NCBI RefSeq assembly: GCF_008710285.1
Contig: NZ_VYQF01000003.1
Location: 124,001 to 188,000, forward strand
DNA from: Ginsengibacter hankyongi
GTDB taxonomy: Bacteria > Bacteroidota > Bacteroidia > Chitinophagales > Chitinophagaceae
Length of the DNA stretch: 64,000 nt
Reading direction: 5' to 3'
The notes beneath the pieces were generated by a model, which did not search any database, was not told the DNA's origin, and saw only the letters and a list, made by a program, of their open reading frames with translations. Both the position numbers and the translations under genes were made by a program. Positions 63,117 to 64,000 of this stretch are shown here, piece by piece. Position 1 is the first letter of the stretch; every line of letters starts with the position of its first letter.

Positions 63117-64000
63117 GATTATTGATTTTTGCACCAACCATTAAGTTACACAATTTGAAAAGTACTCTTGCGCCTACATTTTCATCCCATTCATTGGTGC
63201 TAATACCAACTTCATTAAGATCAAATCCTATAAACTGTCTTCCGCTTTCCGCGACTTTCTTAAAGAGATAAAAAATTTGTTCAGCCTCAAAGCCGCCCTG
63301 GACAGGAGTTCCGGTATGTGGGCATAATTTAGGATCCAGGCCATCTATATCAAAACTAATATACACTTTTTGTGGAAGTTTACCTACAATTTCGTCCACG
63401 ATTTGCTTCCACGAAGCACCTTCAAAAATTTGTTCTTTAATATTTTTATCAAAATAAGTGACGACTCTTTCACTACTGCTTTTTATATAGTCGACCTCGA
63501 CCGGAGAATAATCCCTAATGCCTACCTGCACCAGCTTTTTTATTTCCGGAATTTCTTCCAATGCATTATACATAATAGATGCATGGGAATATTTGAAATT
63601 TTCATAGGCCTTTCGAAGGTCGCAATGTGCATCAATTTGCAAAATCCCAAAATCTCCATGCTTTTCGGCAACGGCTTTAAAAAATCCTAGTGGTGTGCTA
63701 TGATCGCCCCCAATTACGCCTACCAGTTTATTATTATCAAGTAATTCCTTTGTCTGTTCATACACCCAGTTGTTTAAAAACTCGCTTCCTTCATTTACTT
63801 CTTTAAGGATTTTGCACATGAACTTACTGTCTATCACTTCTTCGCCCTGCGAAATATAGTTAATAAAAAGCTCAGCTTCTTTGCGGAGATAGTCACTTTT
63901 CATTAGAATTTTCTTATCAATATCACGCATATAAAACCCTTCCCTCCAACCATCTTTTATATCGGTATCAATTAGATCTACCTGCAAACTCGCTTTACAA
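63103..64000 (-). CDS. Agmatinase/arginase-family enzyme, 5' end beyond right edge
   Basis: The frame is open to the right edge; codons upstream of the first in-window start (TTG 63987) read KASLQVDL, which is typical of the sequence after GPE-I in this family, so the real start is outside. Metal-binding motifs are complete: VIGGDHSTPLG, LQIDAHCDLR and ISFDIDGLDP, each carrying the Asp/His residues for two manganese ions. The enzyme would hydrolyse agmatine, arginine or formiminoglutamate; Bacteroidota agmatinase-like proteins have this KASLQVDL start. It is first of an operon with a membrane protein and a radical SAM protein. Confidence 0.85.
   Translation of the reverse strand, partial: CKASLQVDLIDTDIKDGWREGFYMRDIDKKILMKSDYLRKEAELFINYISQGEEVIDSKFMCKILKEVNEGSEFLNNWVYEQTKELLDNNKLVGVIGGDHSTPLGFFKAVAEKHGDFGILQIDAHCDLRKAYENFKYSHASIMYNALEEIPEIKKLVQVGIRDYSPVEVDYIKSSSERVVTYFDKNIKEQIFEGASWKQIVDEIVGKLPQKVYISFDIDGLDPKLCPHTGTPVQGGFEAEQIFYLFKKVAESGRQFIGFDLNEVGISTNEWDENVGARVLFKLCNLMVGAKINNHVTV

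Overview
The window is about 64 kb of AT-rich DNA that I assign to Bacteroidota, most likely the Chitinophagaceae/Sphingobacteriia side. The reasons are a GH78 rhamnosidase next to a CarboxypepD_reg/plug/beta-barrel outer-membrane protein, a GH97 enzyme, SusC-era style signal peptides, an ECF42-like sigma factor paired with a YciI protein, a PnuC-type carrier under a TPP riboswitch, and one good Bacteroidota promoter (TTTG-N20-TAACTTTG). This is inference from gene content, not from a marker gene. There is one tRNA gene, no rRNA and no CRISPR array.

Layout. 1-795 is the cut-off end of an AlaDH/saccharopine-dehydrogenase-like gene, followed by tRNA-Leu(CAA). An integrative element sits in the 3' end of that tRNA (att repeats 975-989 and 8102-8116). 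From left to right it carries a restriction-modification gene, small accessory genes, a rolling-circle (HUH) replication initiator, an excisionase-like HTH protein and a tyrosine integrase. To its right is what looks like the left end of a second, related and decayed element (8117 to about 9990) whose cargo is a TIR-domain protein. Then come an MlaEFD lipid-transport operon (10057-12709), a stress cluster (two Usp proteins, a second-type FtsH, small proteins; 12849-18040), a GH78 gene and an outer-membrane protein gene that are both broken, a YciF-like protein, a TolC-MacA-MacB efflux set (25191-29947), an ECF42-like sigma/YciI pair, a polytopic membrane protein, a TPP-riboswitch operon (thiamine-type carrier plus an acyl-CoA-dehydrogenase-fold protein), and a stand-alone SelU-type P-loop protein.

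The largest unexplained unit is the minus-strand five-gene operon at 36839-53175 (16.3 kb; proteins of 381, 1153, 1101, 2166 and 624 aa, gaps of 2-19 nt). None has a visible signal peptide. One is a DUF6603-type protein, three carry motifs I recall from giant conserved proteins of unknown function, and the first looks like a caspase-fold (clan CD) cysteine peptidase with a His60/Cys123 pair. I regard this as the best candidate for an undescribed system. The second candidate is the tRNA-Leu element family, in which a defence-gene slot appears to lie between the left att end and a conserved 61-aa zinc-ribbon-like gene.

After the big operon the window holds an HD-domain protein, a GH97 enzyme, a three-gene set for an outer-membrane protein, a lipoprotein and a histone-H1-like basic protein, an MFS exporter, a YdeI-like and a DsrE-like protein, and an operon of agmatinase/arginase-family enzyme (cut by the right edge), small membrane protein and radical SAM enzyme. 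Three genes in the window are disrupted: two by apparent loss of a single base from a short homopolymer and one by a CAG-to-TAG change. Whether these are true pseudogenes or consensus errors cannot be told from the sequence alone.
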